A stretch of DNA of 64,000 bases from Mayamaea pseudoterrestris (GCA_027923505.1 BROI01000012.1:744001-808000); one strand, 5' to 3'. Positions 41,354-52,124 are shown, counted from the stretch's first letter. A program made the numbers and translations. Notes: generated by a model not told the origin, from the sequence alone.

Positions 41354-41750
41354 GGTTGCAGAGTTATAGCTCGAACGGATGGTTGAACGCTGCTGTTGCT
41401 CCGTGTTGTGTCATGGTGGAATCGAAGGGACCGCAGCGGCCAGACGTGCTTATGTCGCAGAGTGACCTAAGTACCGTTACGATATTTAGCGCCAGCGATT
41501 CAAATCGCAACGGACACAAAAGTTTGTTGCATGCGCTAGTTATTCGGCCGTTGGGCATTGGCAACGGTTTGACTGGCGCGATTCACGGTCCGTTTTTTCC
41601 CATCGAACTTCGCACGCTCGCTTCTTCTCCAATGGCAGTCCTGCATGATCAAAATCGTCCTCATCCACAAGCAGACCTTTATCAAGGACAACTTGTACCG
41701 GTAGCTCCTTCCATTTGTTATAGACATTCATCAATCAGCATCAGTTCACC
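41354..41750. promoter_or_regulatory. Shared promoter region of CWC22 and a PLAC8 gene
   Basis: A 397-bp interval between two divergent start codons. A frame on the plus strand runs through it, but it starts without ATG and overlaps the neighbour in another phase, so I treat it as chance. Confidence 0.4.
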
Positions 41751-42599
41751 ATGGCGTCACACTCGTCGTACGCAAAGGCTCCGTTGAACCTGCCGCAGCT
41801 GCCCATTATGATCCACGTGACGGCTCCGGCCGCCTTGCCGGCAGGCTATACCTTTGAAGCGGAAATTAATGGAGACGAGTCCAAGATTGTCACAATCGAA
41901 GTGGTTAGTATGTCCTGGATGCCGTACATATGCTGTAACGCGCTTTGAGTACTTTCCTTGCTCACCTAATCACTTTATCTTTATTCAAAGCCCGAAGGAG
42001 GCGTCCAGGAAGGTCAGGTTTTTCTAGCTCCCCTACCGGAAGCCTACGTTGGCACTCGCATTGATGCACCAACGGGCCGCTGGAAGTCTGGTCCTTTTGA
42101 CTGCTTTTCGGCTGGTTTCCTTCATCCCTCGCTCTGGTGTTCGATTTGCTGCACGCAGATTGCCATGGCGCAAGTCATTTCACGCATGCAACTCACGTGG
42201 CTTGGACAACCTGGGCCATCGTCAAATACAAGTCGAGCGTTCACCGTCATTTGCTTGCTAGTGGTTGCCTTTTTCGTCTACTCGACGGCGCTGGATCTGG
42301 CGGCGCTCCCCTACGACATTGATACGACGCCCACGTACATGGCGGTTTTGAGATTTGCGGGAAACTTTCTATTCACCTTTTGGTCCGTTTACGCTCTTTG
42401 TCGCACGCGCCAGAATGTACGCGCCCGTTATCAGATTCCCGAGGAGCAGTGCATTGGCTGCGAGGACTTGTGCTGCTCCGTCTGGTGTGGTTGCTGTGCG
42501 ACGGCGCAAATGTTGCGCCATACCGGAGAATACGAAACGTATCCGGGCATTTGCTTTAGTCCAACCGGGCATCCGCCTGGAGCACCGCTAGTGGTATAG
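41751..42599 (+). CDS. PLAC8-family membrane protein with N-terminal beta domain
   Basis: Two exons, 41751-41903 and 41991-42599, give 253 codons. The first 75 residues form a small beta-like domain (VTAPAALPAGYTFEAEING, then PEGGVQEGQVF). A Cys-rich PLAC8 region follows, with FLHPSLWCSICCTQIAMAQ as its hallmark, then two membrane helices (about 140-160 and 180-200) and a second Cys cluster (CIGCEDLCCSVWCGCCATAQ). PLAC8 proteins in plants and fungi affect cell size and metal or calcium handling at the plasma membrane. The large minus-strand gene at 46790-49786 has the same two-domain arrangement at its C-terminus, so the two are paralogous in part. Confidence 0.85.
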
Positions 42600-43135
42600 A
42601 TGCTATTAAATGTGGACAGAAAATGTGCCTTTTTCGGAAACATAAACACCTATTTTAAGTGAAATTACATGACAATATTTGCCTTTACATGCACGTATGC
42701 GACAAGCCATATACAGCAGTATCCTCGTTCTAATACTCGCAATAAGAGTTGCTTGATCAAACGCCAAGCTGTATCGACAAAAAGCGGCAGCTGGCAGCTG
42801 CACTTCATGCCATCATCATGGCCACGACGTCTCTAATACATCCCAATAATCGCAAAAAAGTGACCAACCCAAAATGGACTTTCGTTCCCTGTGGGCTCAT
42901 TAATGTCATCATCAAGTCCAAGCATGCGACGAGTCGCAAGCACAAGCGCGCCTTTCGACGTTAAACTCCAATTCGTCCGCGCAAGTACCTTCGATATCAT
43001 CGCCAAAATCTGTCGTACCGTTATTAATGCTTCCATGGTGACCACCCATTGTTACACTTCATTCAATCGATCCATTCAGGTTGCACTTTTCGTTGTTTCA
43101 TTCATTCTACAGCAAACCCTTGTTAGTTTCTTGTC
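42600..43135. other. Intergenic, nothing recognised
   Basis: About 535 bp between two same-strand genes. No gene, repeat or RNA structure was recognised. Confidence 0.4.
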
Positions 43136-43966
43136 ATGTCTGATCATTCTTCATCCTCGTCCGACTCGTCAGATCACGAGGACGGACCTGTTTCCAAGAA
43201 ACCCAAGATTATGGCACCACTTGAGGTCGCGCCGAGCGCCTCTGATTTTCGAGCCAAGGCTAGTCAACCATTGATTGTTATTCTGGATCAAGCCACTTTG
43301 GAAACTGTTAAAAACAAGCGCAATGTTTACGAGCTGTTGAATTGCGACGACCATCGCGAATTGTGCAAGAAGAAGCTGCGAAAAGGTCCCAACGAGTTTC
43401 GGCCGGATATTTTGCACCAGGAGCTGCTTGCGCTGCTGGACAGTCCATTGAACAAAGCGGGCTTGCTCAAAGTATACATTAGTACCAAGAAGAGTGTTTT
43501 GATTGACGTAAATGCTTCGATTCGCATTCCAAGAACCTACAAACGATTTGCCGGCTTGATGGTACAGCTGCTCCACAAGATGAAGATCAAAGCTGCGACT
43601 GGCGGCAACCCGGGCGATTCGTCATCAGGAACGCTTTTGAAGGTTATCAAAAATCCTGTCTCACAGTATTTGCCAGCTGGTACGAGATGCTTTGGCATGT
43701 CGTCGCAAGGAACCTTGTATCGACCGAGCGCGCTGGCGCGAGCGTTGCTTCCTGCAAGTGTTGACACAAAAAGTGACTCAAATGCTGCTTCGTCACCGCC
43801 GCCGCCAACATGCTTTATTATTGGAGCCATGTCGACCGGCCATGTGACTATAGAGGATTATCCATTTATTGAAAAAATGATAAGCGTATCCGAATATCCA
43901 CTTTCCGGAGCGGCTGCAATTTCACGACTCTTAGCAGCAATTGAAGAACAATGGGATGTTGTATAA
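43136..43966 (+). CDS. EMG1: EMG1/NEP1 18S rRNA pseudouridine N1-methyltransferase
   Basis: A single-exon 276-codon gene. EMG1 is a SPOUT-class enzyme of the nucleolus that methylates a pseudouridine of 18S rRNA and is needed for small-subunit assembly. The signature blocks are all present: VILDQATLETVKNKRNVYEL, LLNCDDHRELCKKKL, RPDILHQELLALLDSPLNKA, SIRIPRTYKRFAGLMVQLLH, and LLKVIKNPVSQYLPAG in the cofactor-binding region. The C-terminal half has a Ser/Asp/Pro insertion (about 218-230). The N-terminus is acidic, Ser-rich and carries a likely nuclear signal (SKKPKI). Nothing is missing that I can see. Confidence 0.95.
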   Translation: MSDHSSSSSDSSDHEDGPVSKKPKIMAPLEVAPSASDFRAKASQPLIVILDQATLETVKNKRNVYELLNCDDHRELCKKKLRKGPNEFRPDILHQELLALLDSPLNKAGLLKVYISTKKSVLIDVNASIRIPRTYKRFAGLMVQLLHKMKIKAATGGNPGDSSSGTLLKVIKNPVSQYLPAGTRCFGMSSQGTLYRPSALARALLPASVDTKSDSNAASSPPPPTCFIIGAMSTGHVTIEDYPFIEKMISVSEYPLSGAAAISRLLAAIEEQWDVV

Positions 43967-44382
43967 CTTTTGCGATGTAGTACCCTAGCATTACAAATGA
44001 TGATTAAGCCATACTGCTATATTCGCATTTTAAACAGTTCGGAACCTGTCGAGCCTCTTAGGATATACTGGACCCACTGAATGACTTTAAGGGGACGTGA
44101 ACGATGTGGTTCTGGACAATTCTGCATCCATATACGTTCCATATCACTGTAGTGGAGCATGGAACCATACATCTTCTTGTGCAGGATGTATATTGCTGCA
44201 TTGCCTTCGCGGGAAAAGCGAAAAGCCATCGTATCGTGGCCTTAGAGTCATGCTGCGACACTTCTGCATTCGTTCAGAATCCAACCCGCTGTCACCATGA
44301 CGAAGGAACAATGGCGTCACGCTCGTTACTTCTGCTGTATACGCAAGTTTGATCAAACATTCTAAGGCAAATCTCATTGATC
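43967..44382. other. Intergenic, nothing recognised
   Basis: About 415 bp between same-strand genes. Frames present here lack protein-like texture. Confidence 0.38.
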
Positions 44383-45402
44383 ATGATGTTGACAACGAGT
44401 CGTCAGTATCTCTCGCACATCGCCTTGCATTCGTGCAGAATGATCGATCGACGATCATTCGCTTCATCAGCAGGCAGCGGTTGCAAAATTGCCTTTATTG
44501 GGCTAGGGAACATGGGACTTCCAATGGCGATAAATCTATTCAATAAACACCAAGACATACTGGTCTACGATAACTTTGAGGGTGCCCGGGAGCGAGCTGC
44601 TGCGAGTGGTTTGAATGTCGCCAAATCGACGGAAGAAATCGCATCGAGCGATTATGAAATCTGCTTTACCATGCTTCCCAATGACAAGGCTGTCCACGAA
44701 ACCATGAAGGAACTTCAGAACAGTGCTGTCAACAACTCGCGCAACTGCAAAATTGTCGTCGATTGCTCCACCGTTTCGCCATTGACGAGTCGACACTGGA
44801 ACGAACAATGGAAGGAACACGATGGGAGTGTGTTCATAGACGCACCAGTCTCTGGAGGAGTCAAGGGCGCATCTGATGGCACTTTGACATTCATGGTTGG
44901 CTGCGAGGACGGTAAATTTCCAGACGAGGCGCGCCAATGCTTGGAACTCATGGGCAAGCGAGTGGCAGTGTGCGGTGGACCAGGCACTGGAGCGGCCACC
45001 AAACTTTGCAACAACCTTGCTCTCGCAGCACAAATGATTGGAATTTGCGAAGCCATGAGCTTAGGCGAAGCTCTGCATGTTGATCCAGTAGTGTTGGCAG
45101 ACGTAATGAACACGAGCACGGCCAAGTGTTGGAGCAGCGATGTTTGCAATCCTCATCCGGCTGTGGCGATGAAGAAACGCGCCAGTGGAGTGGAGTCGCC
45201 TGCCGCGAACGACTATGAAGGTGGTTTCGGCTCCAAACTAATGTTGAAGGATCTCGGATTGGCGGTGGCTGCTGCTGAAGCGGCAGGAGTTGCCGTACCG
45301 CTGGCGGCTGTATCAAAGGAGCTCTATCAAATGGCAAATAAAAGAGGATTGGGAGATAGAGACTTTGGCGTGATGTATCAGTTTTTAAAAGGGCAGAAAT
45401 GA
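44383..45402 (+). CDS. HIBADH: 3-hydroxyisobutyrate dehydrogenase, mitochondrial
   Basis: A single-exon 339-codon gene. The enzyme oxidises 3-hydroxyisobutyrate to methylmalonate semialdehyde with NAD in the valine breakdown pathway. The N-terminus is basic and Ser-rich (CRMIDRRSFASSAGSG), a likely mitochondrial presequence. The Rossmann motif IAFIGLGNMGLPMA follows near residue 36. The substrate loop VFIDAPVSGGVKGASDGTLT and the catalytic Lys motif GPGTGAATKLCNN are intact. The C-terminus has YEGGFGSKLMLKDLGLAVAA, also family-typical. Length matches animal and plant enzymes. Two ATGs are adjacent; I use the first, at 44383. Confidence 0.94.
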   Translation: MMLTTSRQYLSHIALHSCRMIDRRSFASSAGSGCKIAFIGLGNMGLPMAINLFNKHQDILVYDNFEGARERAAASGLNVAKSTEEIASSDYEICFTMLPNDKAVHETMKELQNSAVNNSRNCKIVVDCSTVSPLTSRHWNEQWKEHDGSVFIDAPVSGGVKGASDGTLTFMVGCEDGKFPDEARQCLELMGKRVAVCGGPGTGAATKLCNNLALAAQMIGICEAMSLGEALHVDPVVLADVMNTSTAKCWSSDVCNPHPAVAMKKRASGVESPAANDYEGGFGSKLMLKDLGLAVAAAEAAGVAVPLAAVSKELYQMANKRGLGDRDFGVMYQFLKGQK

Positions 45403-45731
45403 TCATTACCGCTGACAACGTGACTATAGTCTCGGCGCTACAGCTTGCATATACTTGTACATTCGCGTAAAGGATTGAAACTCGGCGATGTCTGCGACGA
45501 TGAGGAGCAAAGAAACCGCTTGTGACATTTAATACGTATTTGTGTACATTGTGTTTCGTAGTCAGATTTAAAAAGAATTATGACGTCATAGTTGATATGG
45601 CGATAGGTGCGTTGGCGATCCTTCGCCATATTTTTCGAGAAACGCTCGCTGGCCACAAACTTTGACGGCAAACATTACACTTGTCCAAAGTAATATTCTC
45701 CTCTACCTGCTGTACATTAACAGAACCAATT
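45403..45731. other. Intergenic, nothing recognised
   Basis: About 330 bp between same-strand genes; no feature stands out. Confidence 0.38.
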
Positions 45732-46373
45732 ATGGATCGTCTACGCAATCTATTTGAATCAAGAATGGATTCTGCACCGCAAGTGGTACATTGCCCTGGT
45801 CGGCAAGGGTTCCGCCCACCTCCGCTAAAGACGACAAATTTGAGCTACGACGACGACGAGACCTTCGGCAGAGTCGCTCTCAGCTTACTTTCCAGGCATA
45901 CTGGATACGGACTCTCCGTTAGTGATGCCATCAAAACAACATTCCCCAAACCCGAAGATCGCCTTGTGTTTCTCGAAAACCTCCATCACCGCACCTGTCC
46001 ATCAACGAACCTCTCGCCAAACACCTCTTCGCTAGTCGACCAAGTAGAAAAAACGTTCGGAAAGGAACTCCGTAAGATTGCTCAGCAAGAGAATGTTAAC
46101 TTGAAACGCCACGTTTGTGACTCGTTGCCGCGCAGCACCAGCATCAACAGCGTTGGAACAAATTCATCGCAAAGTTCCAAATCGCAGCCAAAGCGGCACA
46201 AGAGTCGGCGCTTCTTCGCCGACTGCGACAACGTTTTGTTTCGCAGCAGAAAGGTGCAGAACATTGACTTTCGTCTCGTGGAAGCGATCTCGCAGGTCCA
46301 GTCGCTGTGCCTGGATGGCACGACGCCCAGAGCGGCTGTTGCGTCGGGTGGCTACGAAGCTCCTTCCATGTAA
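45732..46373 (+). CDS. Orphan basic protein
   Basis: A 213-codon frame from ATG 45732; the frame is open somewhat further upstream without ATG. I do not recognise the family. There is no signal peptide or membrane helix. The segment DDDETFGRVALSLLSRHTGY with SVSDAIKTTFPKPEDRLVFL looks helical and well ordered. A polar Ser/Lys segment follows (SKSQPKRHKSRRFF), a possible nuclear localisation signal. Codon use fits the neighbours. This is probably a real but lineage-restricted gene. Confidence 0.58.
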   Translation: MDRLRNLFESRMDSAPQVVHCPGRQGFRPPPLKTTNLSYDDDETFGRVALSLLSRHTGYGLSVSDAIKTTFPKPEDRLVFLENLHHRTCPSTNLSPNTSSLVDQVEKTFGKELRKIAQQENVNLKRHVCDSLPRSTSINSVGTNSSQSSKSQPKRHKSRRFFADCDNVLFRSRKVQNIDFRLVEAISQVQSLCLDGTTPRAAVASGGYEAPSM

Positions 46374-46789
46374 GGGATGTCCTCGGGGATAGAACATTGC
46401 CTTTCATATTATATCATAAAAACAAACAAGCACATCGCTTCGTAGCAATAAGCTACATTTGCTACACACGATGGAGCCATATTGCACTTTGTCTTGGTAG
46501 TGTAGGTGGTACATACATGAATGCCCAAAAACATCTTCTTATACTTGCAAAATACAAGTTGTCGTGGTCTAGCTGATAAAAGTTGCCTTATTATTTGTGC
46601 TAATAGTTCCCCGAAGCGTCGACCACCGGTACTCGCATGTCATTTTAAACAGTGTTGTCGCAACACAAATGACTACGTTCGCATAACTTGTCGAATGAAC
46701 TATGTCGTCATTTTTACCAAAAGTCCATACGTGATCCTATCCATGCATTAATGAACTTAATTAATGATCAGATATCAAATAAATGTTGA
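46374..46789. other. Intergenic between convergent genes
   Basis: About 415 AT-rich bp between two convergent stops. No gene seen. Confidence 0.4.
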
Positions 46790-49786
46790 CTACACGAGAG
46801 CAGCCGGCGCATCATACTTTGGTGCGGTGTACCCAGACGGCGACTTGTTGGTGTCGGTCCCGTCGCCGGTCTCAACTTCATGGCACTGGTTAACACGCAC
46901 GCCCGCTGGAAGACCCGTCTTTGAGCAACAAACAGCTTCGTAATCATCATAGTTGGCGGTATGCCTTGACATTTGCGCGATTGTACACGGAAGTGCAATC
47001 GTCGAAACATAAATATCTTCGAGGTCGCTACAGCGATGCTCTCGAATCATAAATTTCTCTCGGATACTGCTGCGGGTCGATTGAGTGATGAAAACAAGGA
47101 ACGCAATCATGGAGAAATTTACGAGCGCAATAGCACTGATATCGGCGAATGTCAGGTTCAAACCTCGACTCCACTTGTAATTGCATCCTGCCATTAGGCC
47201 GATATTCATCAGAAACCAGGACACAAGTACAGTGAGAAGTGTCGTTCGATTGGGCACTGGAGGAGGAGCTCCTTCTTCAAGTGGACGACCCAAAAAGTCG
47301 AGCCCGACTCGAGTTTGAATCTGCCAGAGCGATGTCAATGGACAAATGATGGGATTCCAGAAGACAGGGTGACAGCAGCCATATGCGCATACATTGCCCA
47401 TACTATCTTTCCAGTATCCGACAGGAATATCAATGGCGACTGAATCCAACTCGCGCATGTAGCAGGTAAACGTCTCGCCTTGCTTGACACCACCTGCTGG
47501 GACCGTAGCTAGGAACCGCTTGCCTTCCAATTCTGCTTCGAAATGGTAACCTCCAGGAAGATCGGCTGGAGCAACGACATCCACCATCGGAACATCGTAG
47601 CTTAATTCCTGCTTCCACTGCATGTGATCATTGGATGGTGATGCCGGCGTTGTAGCTACTTTTGGTGATATAGGTGTCGTAACCGTCTTGATTGACAAAG
47701 CACTAGCACTAGGATCGTAATCTTTTTGAGACTCGTGCAAGCGCCCGGGTGCCGTGACAGCCTTCACCAATGATGGATTTGCGATGACAAGCTGTTGGTT
47801 GTCATGCGCGGTCGACATGGGCTGCAGATGGGCAGCAGGTGGTAAAGGCTCTTCTGACACTAGCACAGTCTGCTCCATCGTTGTCATAGACTCGTTATCT
47901 AGATAGTCGTCGTCAATTGCGCGAATACGATCATGCAGTTCTGTCACGTGTTCCTCCCAGAACGCAACTGTCTCGGGACTCTTTGACTGGGATATGAGAA
48001 CTTGAGCCTCTCGTATCTCGGCGTATAGTTGTTCCTTTGCTAAAGTCTTCGTCTCCTCCAGCGTCATTTCGCGATCATGTCGAAACGCGTTGATGGGACT
48101 TGTCGCGACAGACTCGGAGAACGTGTGCTGAACAGACATTGAAAGGTGCTGCTTTTGGCGCTCAAGTGCGGCCTTGGTTGCTGACTGTTCAGGATCACAC
48201 TTGCCGCCGAAACCGAAACCGACGAAGGGATTCATACTGCTGAAGAAGCCACCCGCATTGCTTACTGGCGAAAGATTCTCGTCCGGTCGCGCCACATCGT
48301 TCGTGGTAAGATCATTGCTTAGACTTGGAATCTTAAATCCGAACATAGACGTTGCCTTTGTAGCACTTTGCGACACGAGGTCTTCTTCCTCAATCACATA
48401 AGCTGCGATCTGTTCCAGTGACTTTGGTGGCTTGCTTGTGATGAGGCTTGAAGGTTCGGAATGCGACGGAACTGGAGAGATTCGGGCAGGGCCGGCCGAT
48501 CGATTGCTGCGCTGAGAATTTGAGGACACCTTGGAAGCTAGTGCCGGTATCGTACTGTTTTCAGGAATCGTCGTCGCCAAACTGACTTCCTCTGAAGCCA
48601 ACAGTCGCACATCTTCAATTTCATCGACCTTTTCAGGCTGAGCACACGCTTCCGCGTCGACGGGAACGTAGCTCGCCTCATTGCTGTAGCTGGCAGCTAC
48701 CAGGCTGATCTTGCTTTCCGCGGACCGAGCTGTAAGATTATGGCGAAGGCCTGCCAGGCCAATCTTGCTCTCCGTGGACCGAGCAGTAAGATTCTTGTGA
48801 AGGCTGTTGAGTGACGTTGCTGTAGGGTTCTTGTTCAATGTACCGGCTGAAGATTCGTCTGAAGGAATATTTGCCTCTCGATCGCTATGCTTTGATGCCA
48901 CTTGTGCCTCCTCGGCTTGTTCATCCAGCAATGACTGGACAGGAATATAGATGGGCTCGTCACCTATGTTTGCTGCTGCCAGGATGGGGTTCATTCGTCC
49001 ATCTCGATTGACGCCCAGCTCATGACACTGCAGGGTCAATATGTCGATTGGTGACTTGGCCTTGGGCGAAGTATTCGCCAAGCGATAAATGACGGCATCG
49101 ATAAAATCCAGGCGAAGCATCTCGGGCAGGACGCGCTCCATTCGAATGCGATCCTCTGGTTGCAAAACAATGTAACATCCGTCCGGAGTGAGCTTGGTCT
49201 GGAGAAAATCAATGAGCAAGTTGGCAAGCACATGGAAGGAGTTATCGTTGTGGTGGAGATCGAGTGGCGTTCGCTGGGCGGAACTCGCTGTTTGGTTTCC
49301 GTAAGATGTCATGGATGGTTTGGATGACATGAAGCTCCACAAACCACCTTCTTGGCTGTGAGCCTGGTCAATTTGCTCGCCACCCGGTGTACAGGACTTT
49401 GGCGAGATCGACTGCATCAACATCTCTGCTGCTGCATTGGCTCCCTTCATAAATTCGTCCATACTTGAGCCTTGGACGACGTCGTCCATGGAGAATTTTC
49501 CGTCCATGAACGAGAGGGGCGATCGAACCCGTTCCTGCTTCTTGCCTTGTTTGCTCGGCATTGTGACGGCTGTGGCACCTCCAATCTGCGTGAAAACTTC
49601 CTCATCCTCAGCCGTTTGAATCATGCTGACAGATCTCCGACTCTGCGTGCCAACGCTTGCTCCACTAGATGGATTCGCGCTACGAGGGCTCAATGGCCGA
49701 TGGCCCATGCGCTTGGCCGTCAACTGCGTTGGGCTTTTGAAAGCATTGCTTGCTTCGGACTCGAGACTACGAATGCTTCGACTCAT
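46790..49786 (-). CDS. Large disordered protein with C-terminal PLAC8 domain
   Basis: A single-exon 998-codon gene from ATG 49786. Residues 1-720 are mostly polar and disordered, with one ordered helical block near 190-270 (VLANLLIDFLQTKLTPDGCY) and an internal repeat pair containing NLTARS(T/A)ESKI. A coiled coil lies at about 575-640 (LAKEQLYAEIREAQVLISQS). The C-terminal part repeats the layout of the smaller gene at 41751-42599. A beta-like domain (VVAPADLPGGYHFEAELEG) is followed by CAYGCCHPVFWNPIICPLTS, two membrane helices and a second Cys/His-poor segment. The long N-terminal region may act as a cytosolic scaffold. The start is six bases inside a longer frame lacking an upstream ATG. 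Confidence 0.82.
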   Translation of the reverse strand: MSRSIRSLESEASNAFKSPTQLTAKRMGHRPLSPRSANPSSGASVGTQSRRSVSMIQTAEDEEVFTQIGGATAVTMPSKQGKKQERVRSPLSFMDGKFSMDDVVQGSSMDEFMKGANAAAEMLMQSISPKSCTPGGEQIDQAHSQEGGLWSFMSSKPSMTSYGNQTASSAQRTPLDLHHNDNSFHVLANLLIDFLQTKLTPDGCYIVLQPEDRIRMERVLPEMLRLDFIDAVIYRLANTSPKAKSPIDILTLQCHELGVNRDGRMNPILAAANIGDEPIYIPVQSLLDEQAEEAQVASKHSDREANIPSDESSAGTLNKNPTATSLNSLHKNLTARSTESKIGLAGLRHNLTARSAESKISLVAASYSNEASYVPVDAEACAQPEKVDEIEDVRLLASEEVSLATTIPENSTIPALASKVSSNSQRSNRSAGPARISPVPSHSEPSSLITSKPPKSLEQIAAYVIEEEDLVSQSATKATSMFGFKIPSLSNDLTTNDVARPDENLSPVSNAGGFFSSMNPFVGFGFGGKCDPEQSATKAALERQKQHLSMSVQHTFSESVATSPINAFRHDREMTLEETKTLAKEQLYAEIREAQVLISQSKSPETVAFWEEHVTELHDRIRAIDDDYLDNESMTTMEQTVLVSEEPLPPAAHLQPMSTAHDNQQLVIANPSLVKAVTAPGRLHESQKDYDPSASALSIKTVTTPISPKVATTPASPSNDHMQWKQELSYDVPMVDVVAPADLPGGYHFEAELEGKRFLATVPAGGVKQGETFTCYMRELDSVAIDIPVGYWKDSMGNVCAYGCCHPVFWNPIICPLTSLWQIQTRVGLDFLGRPLEEGAPPPVPNRTTLLTVLVSWFLMNIGLMAGCNYKWSRGLNLTFADISAIALVNFSMIAFLVFITQSTRSSIREKFMIREHRCSDLEDIYVSTIALPCTIAQMSRHTANYDDYEAVCCSKTGLPAGVRVNQCHEVETGDGTDTNKSPSGYTAPKYDAPAALV

Positions 49787-50248
49787 GGTCAACTTGCTAA
49801 CAAGCGACGAGGTTATCCTGGTCTACTACTTGAGGTACTTGAGCAAACGAAGATGGTGCAACCCTCGCTCCTCTTGGACTTTTTAGCGGACGGAAGCTTT
49901 GGCGATGGATCGAACTTGTGAGTGGAGGTGCGATATTTGGCACGTGCTTCTGTGGCTTGGAGAGTAGGGGGCACACACACTTTCCATGTCGCGAGTCATG
50001 CTGGCGCGCTTTGGCGATTGACACAAAGTAATTGATGGTGCGACGTGATTGATGAGTCATCAGCCGCCAAATGCATCGATCGACCATGGCAGTCGATGAT
50101 TGACGAGACGCTTGTTGCGCAAAGTCAAGTCGTAGGCCTTGCTGTTCATCTACGTACCAAGTTTGAATAAGGGCAACGAAGGCGCCAATACCGCTACTTA
50201 CAATTGCGAGGAGCCGGGCCAACGAAAGCGAAGATTCGACGAACAAAA
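49787..50248. promoter_or_regulatory. Shared promoter region of divergent genes
   Basis: About 460 bp between the start codons of the PLAC8 and MsrB-like genes. Nothing specific was identified in it. Confidence 0.38.
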
Positions 50249-50939
50249 ATGAAGTACCATATGCTTCCAACCGCGTCTTATTTCATCTTGGTAGTGCTCC
50301 TCCATTCTGCTCTCGGATGGGGTTGGGGTGGAGATGGTGCTGATAAGAGCAATCCCCTTTGCCAATCACCGTGCGTTCCAGGAAGTGAAGAAATCATGTC
50401 GCAAAAGGAACACGGAACCAGTCGAACTCCTGTGCAAGAAAATCTTCGCTGGGGCTGCGATGGCGCAACGGCCGATCGTATTTGCAACTACAATAGACAT
50501 TACGCCGAGTATTCTGGCTACTGGGAGACAACCAGTTTTCTCAGTGAGTCAACTGGAACGACGGAACCAGTCACATTCTATGACTCCAACACTGGAAAGC
50601 CACTTTTTAAGGCGCCCAAGGGTAGGAGTTGGACGCAGTTTTTGGAGGAGTCGAGAAGTCATGGCTGGCCCAGTTTTCGAGATGACGAAGTCGACTGGAA
50701 TAATGTTCGCGTGCTGAGCAATGGAGAGACGGTGAGCATCGATGGAACGCATCTCGGTATGTGCACGTTACGCGAGAACGAAAGCGCTTGCTGAATGGAT
50801 ATGTATACTCATCAATGTCGTTTGATTCCTTCACTGACGCTCATCAGGCCATAACTTGCCAGACAAAAATGGTAATCGATATTGTATTAATCTTGTGAGT
50901 ATCGCTGGCCATCCACCAAAGAAATGGAAGCGTAAGTAG
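50249..50939 (+). CDS. Secreted MsrB/SelR-fold protein lacking zinc cysteines
   Basis: Two exons, 50249-50756 and 50848-50939, give 199 codons. The second exon begins GHNLPDKNGNRYCINLVSIAG, which completes the domain. A signal peptide is clear at residues 1-22 (ASYFILVVLLHSALGWGWG). The fold matches methionine-R-sulfoxide reductase B: FYDSNTGKPLFKAP, SHGWPSFRDDEVDW, GTHLGHNLPD and RYCIN, where the Cys is the catalytic one of MsrB. The CxxC pairs that bind zinc in classical MsrB are replaced. It may reduce oxidised methionine in the secretory pathway or outside the cell, or may have lost activity. The final codons overlap a strong donor-like GTAAGT, so an alternative longer end cannot be excluded. 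Confidence 0.8.
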
Positions 50940-52124
50940 TACATTGAAAGCGAGTTTGCTAAAACGAATATGAAGATTGTAATATACATATGCTTACAGA
51001 AGAGAATTTGGTAAGAAGAGGAATTATAGAGCGAGTACTCAATTGTCCCATTATGTAAATCACGTTGCCTCTTTAACAAGTACATATTTTCAGTCAGCAT
51101 GTACACTTAGGACGAACAAGTGACATGCGACGCGAGCATTATGACCACACTCTCGTCCTTAGTATAAAGCTATCGTCGCTTCCATCAAAACGTTTATTGT
51201 TGATCATTTGAACCGCACCAACTCTTGTCTCCAGTGCCCACTGGCACGGCGAGCACACTCTTGGTGAACATTTAGTCAAGGCGGCTGTTGATGTATGTAT
51301 GCATCGGTTCCCAGTTGCTTCGCAGTCACCAATAACACCAGAAGATTTGGGTAAATTGATGCTGCCGTGATTGCCTGTTGCGTTCACCTCTCTGGTCATC
51401 CAGTCATCTAGCATGAAGAGCGTCGCCCACTCTGCTTAGACCATTGTATGACCTTCCTCCATGACTATCTCAAATACACTCCAAAGTAGCCATCTAACGT
51501 TGAACGATAATCTTTCGCCACATGTGATACCGGTCACGGCGGCGTGTGCGGAAGAGCATTGCGGCTGCAATCTTGCTGATACCAAAAACGTCACCAAATA
51601 AGGCGTCGACTGATGCTCCTCTTGCTTGGATCATGAAAAGAATATCCTGAATATCCTTGGTTGACAAATGTAACGAAGCATGAAGGAAAGAGCGGCTGCA
51701 CATCTCCCCTTCACATGTGTGAGCAACGATGCAACGATTGCACCGCCCTGACGGCGAACTCAGCATTGAATGATACGCGTTCAATTATTGGTATACCAGC
51801 TCGGAACGCCACAATGAAAAGATATCGTCGAGTTGGTGGAGCGATATGGCTCATGGACGCGGAGAGCGGCATTATTGCGGATCTGACCGTATGTGCGAAT
51901 TGCGGAGTGCCCGCTTCGCCGATCGAACTGTCAAACTTTCGCGCCTGAAAAGCTACTGCAGAGCAATCGTAACGTCGTCTTGAGGTTTACTGCTTGTGGC
52001 CATGATCAAAAAAGCGAACACAAGCCTCTCAATTTGAGCTTTGTTTTCATTTGCGACAACTGACTCGTTGCTCGAACAAGCGTTCCCGCGCGTCATGACT
52101 TCGTGTACCGGTACGATTGTCGTT
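50940..52124. other. Long intergenic stretch
   Basis: About 1.2 kb without a clear gene. A minus-strand frame at 51494-51784 has weak similarity in pattern to a transposase and is listed separately. Confidence 0.35.
51494..51784 (-). mobile_element. Possible remnant of a Merlin/ISXO2-like transposase
   Basis: A 96-codon frame without a good start. It has a CxxC-type pair followed by MCSRSFLHASLHLSTKDIQD, then a hydrophobic helix and a helix-turn-helix-like VFGISKIAAA, ending in basic residues. This order recalls the zinc ribbon and SFF/L-x-S-x-L-S segment of ISXO2/Merlin transposases. No catalytic DDE region, terminal repeat or flanking duplication is visible, so the call is tentative. Confidence 0.25.

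Noticed and set aside
41356-41787. Plus-strand frame of 143 codons upstream of the PLAC8 gene
   Set aside because: It lacks an ATG at its start, runs out of phase into the real gene and has no recognisable texture.
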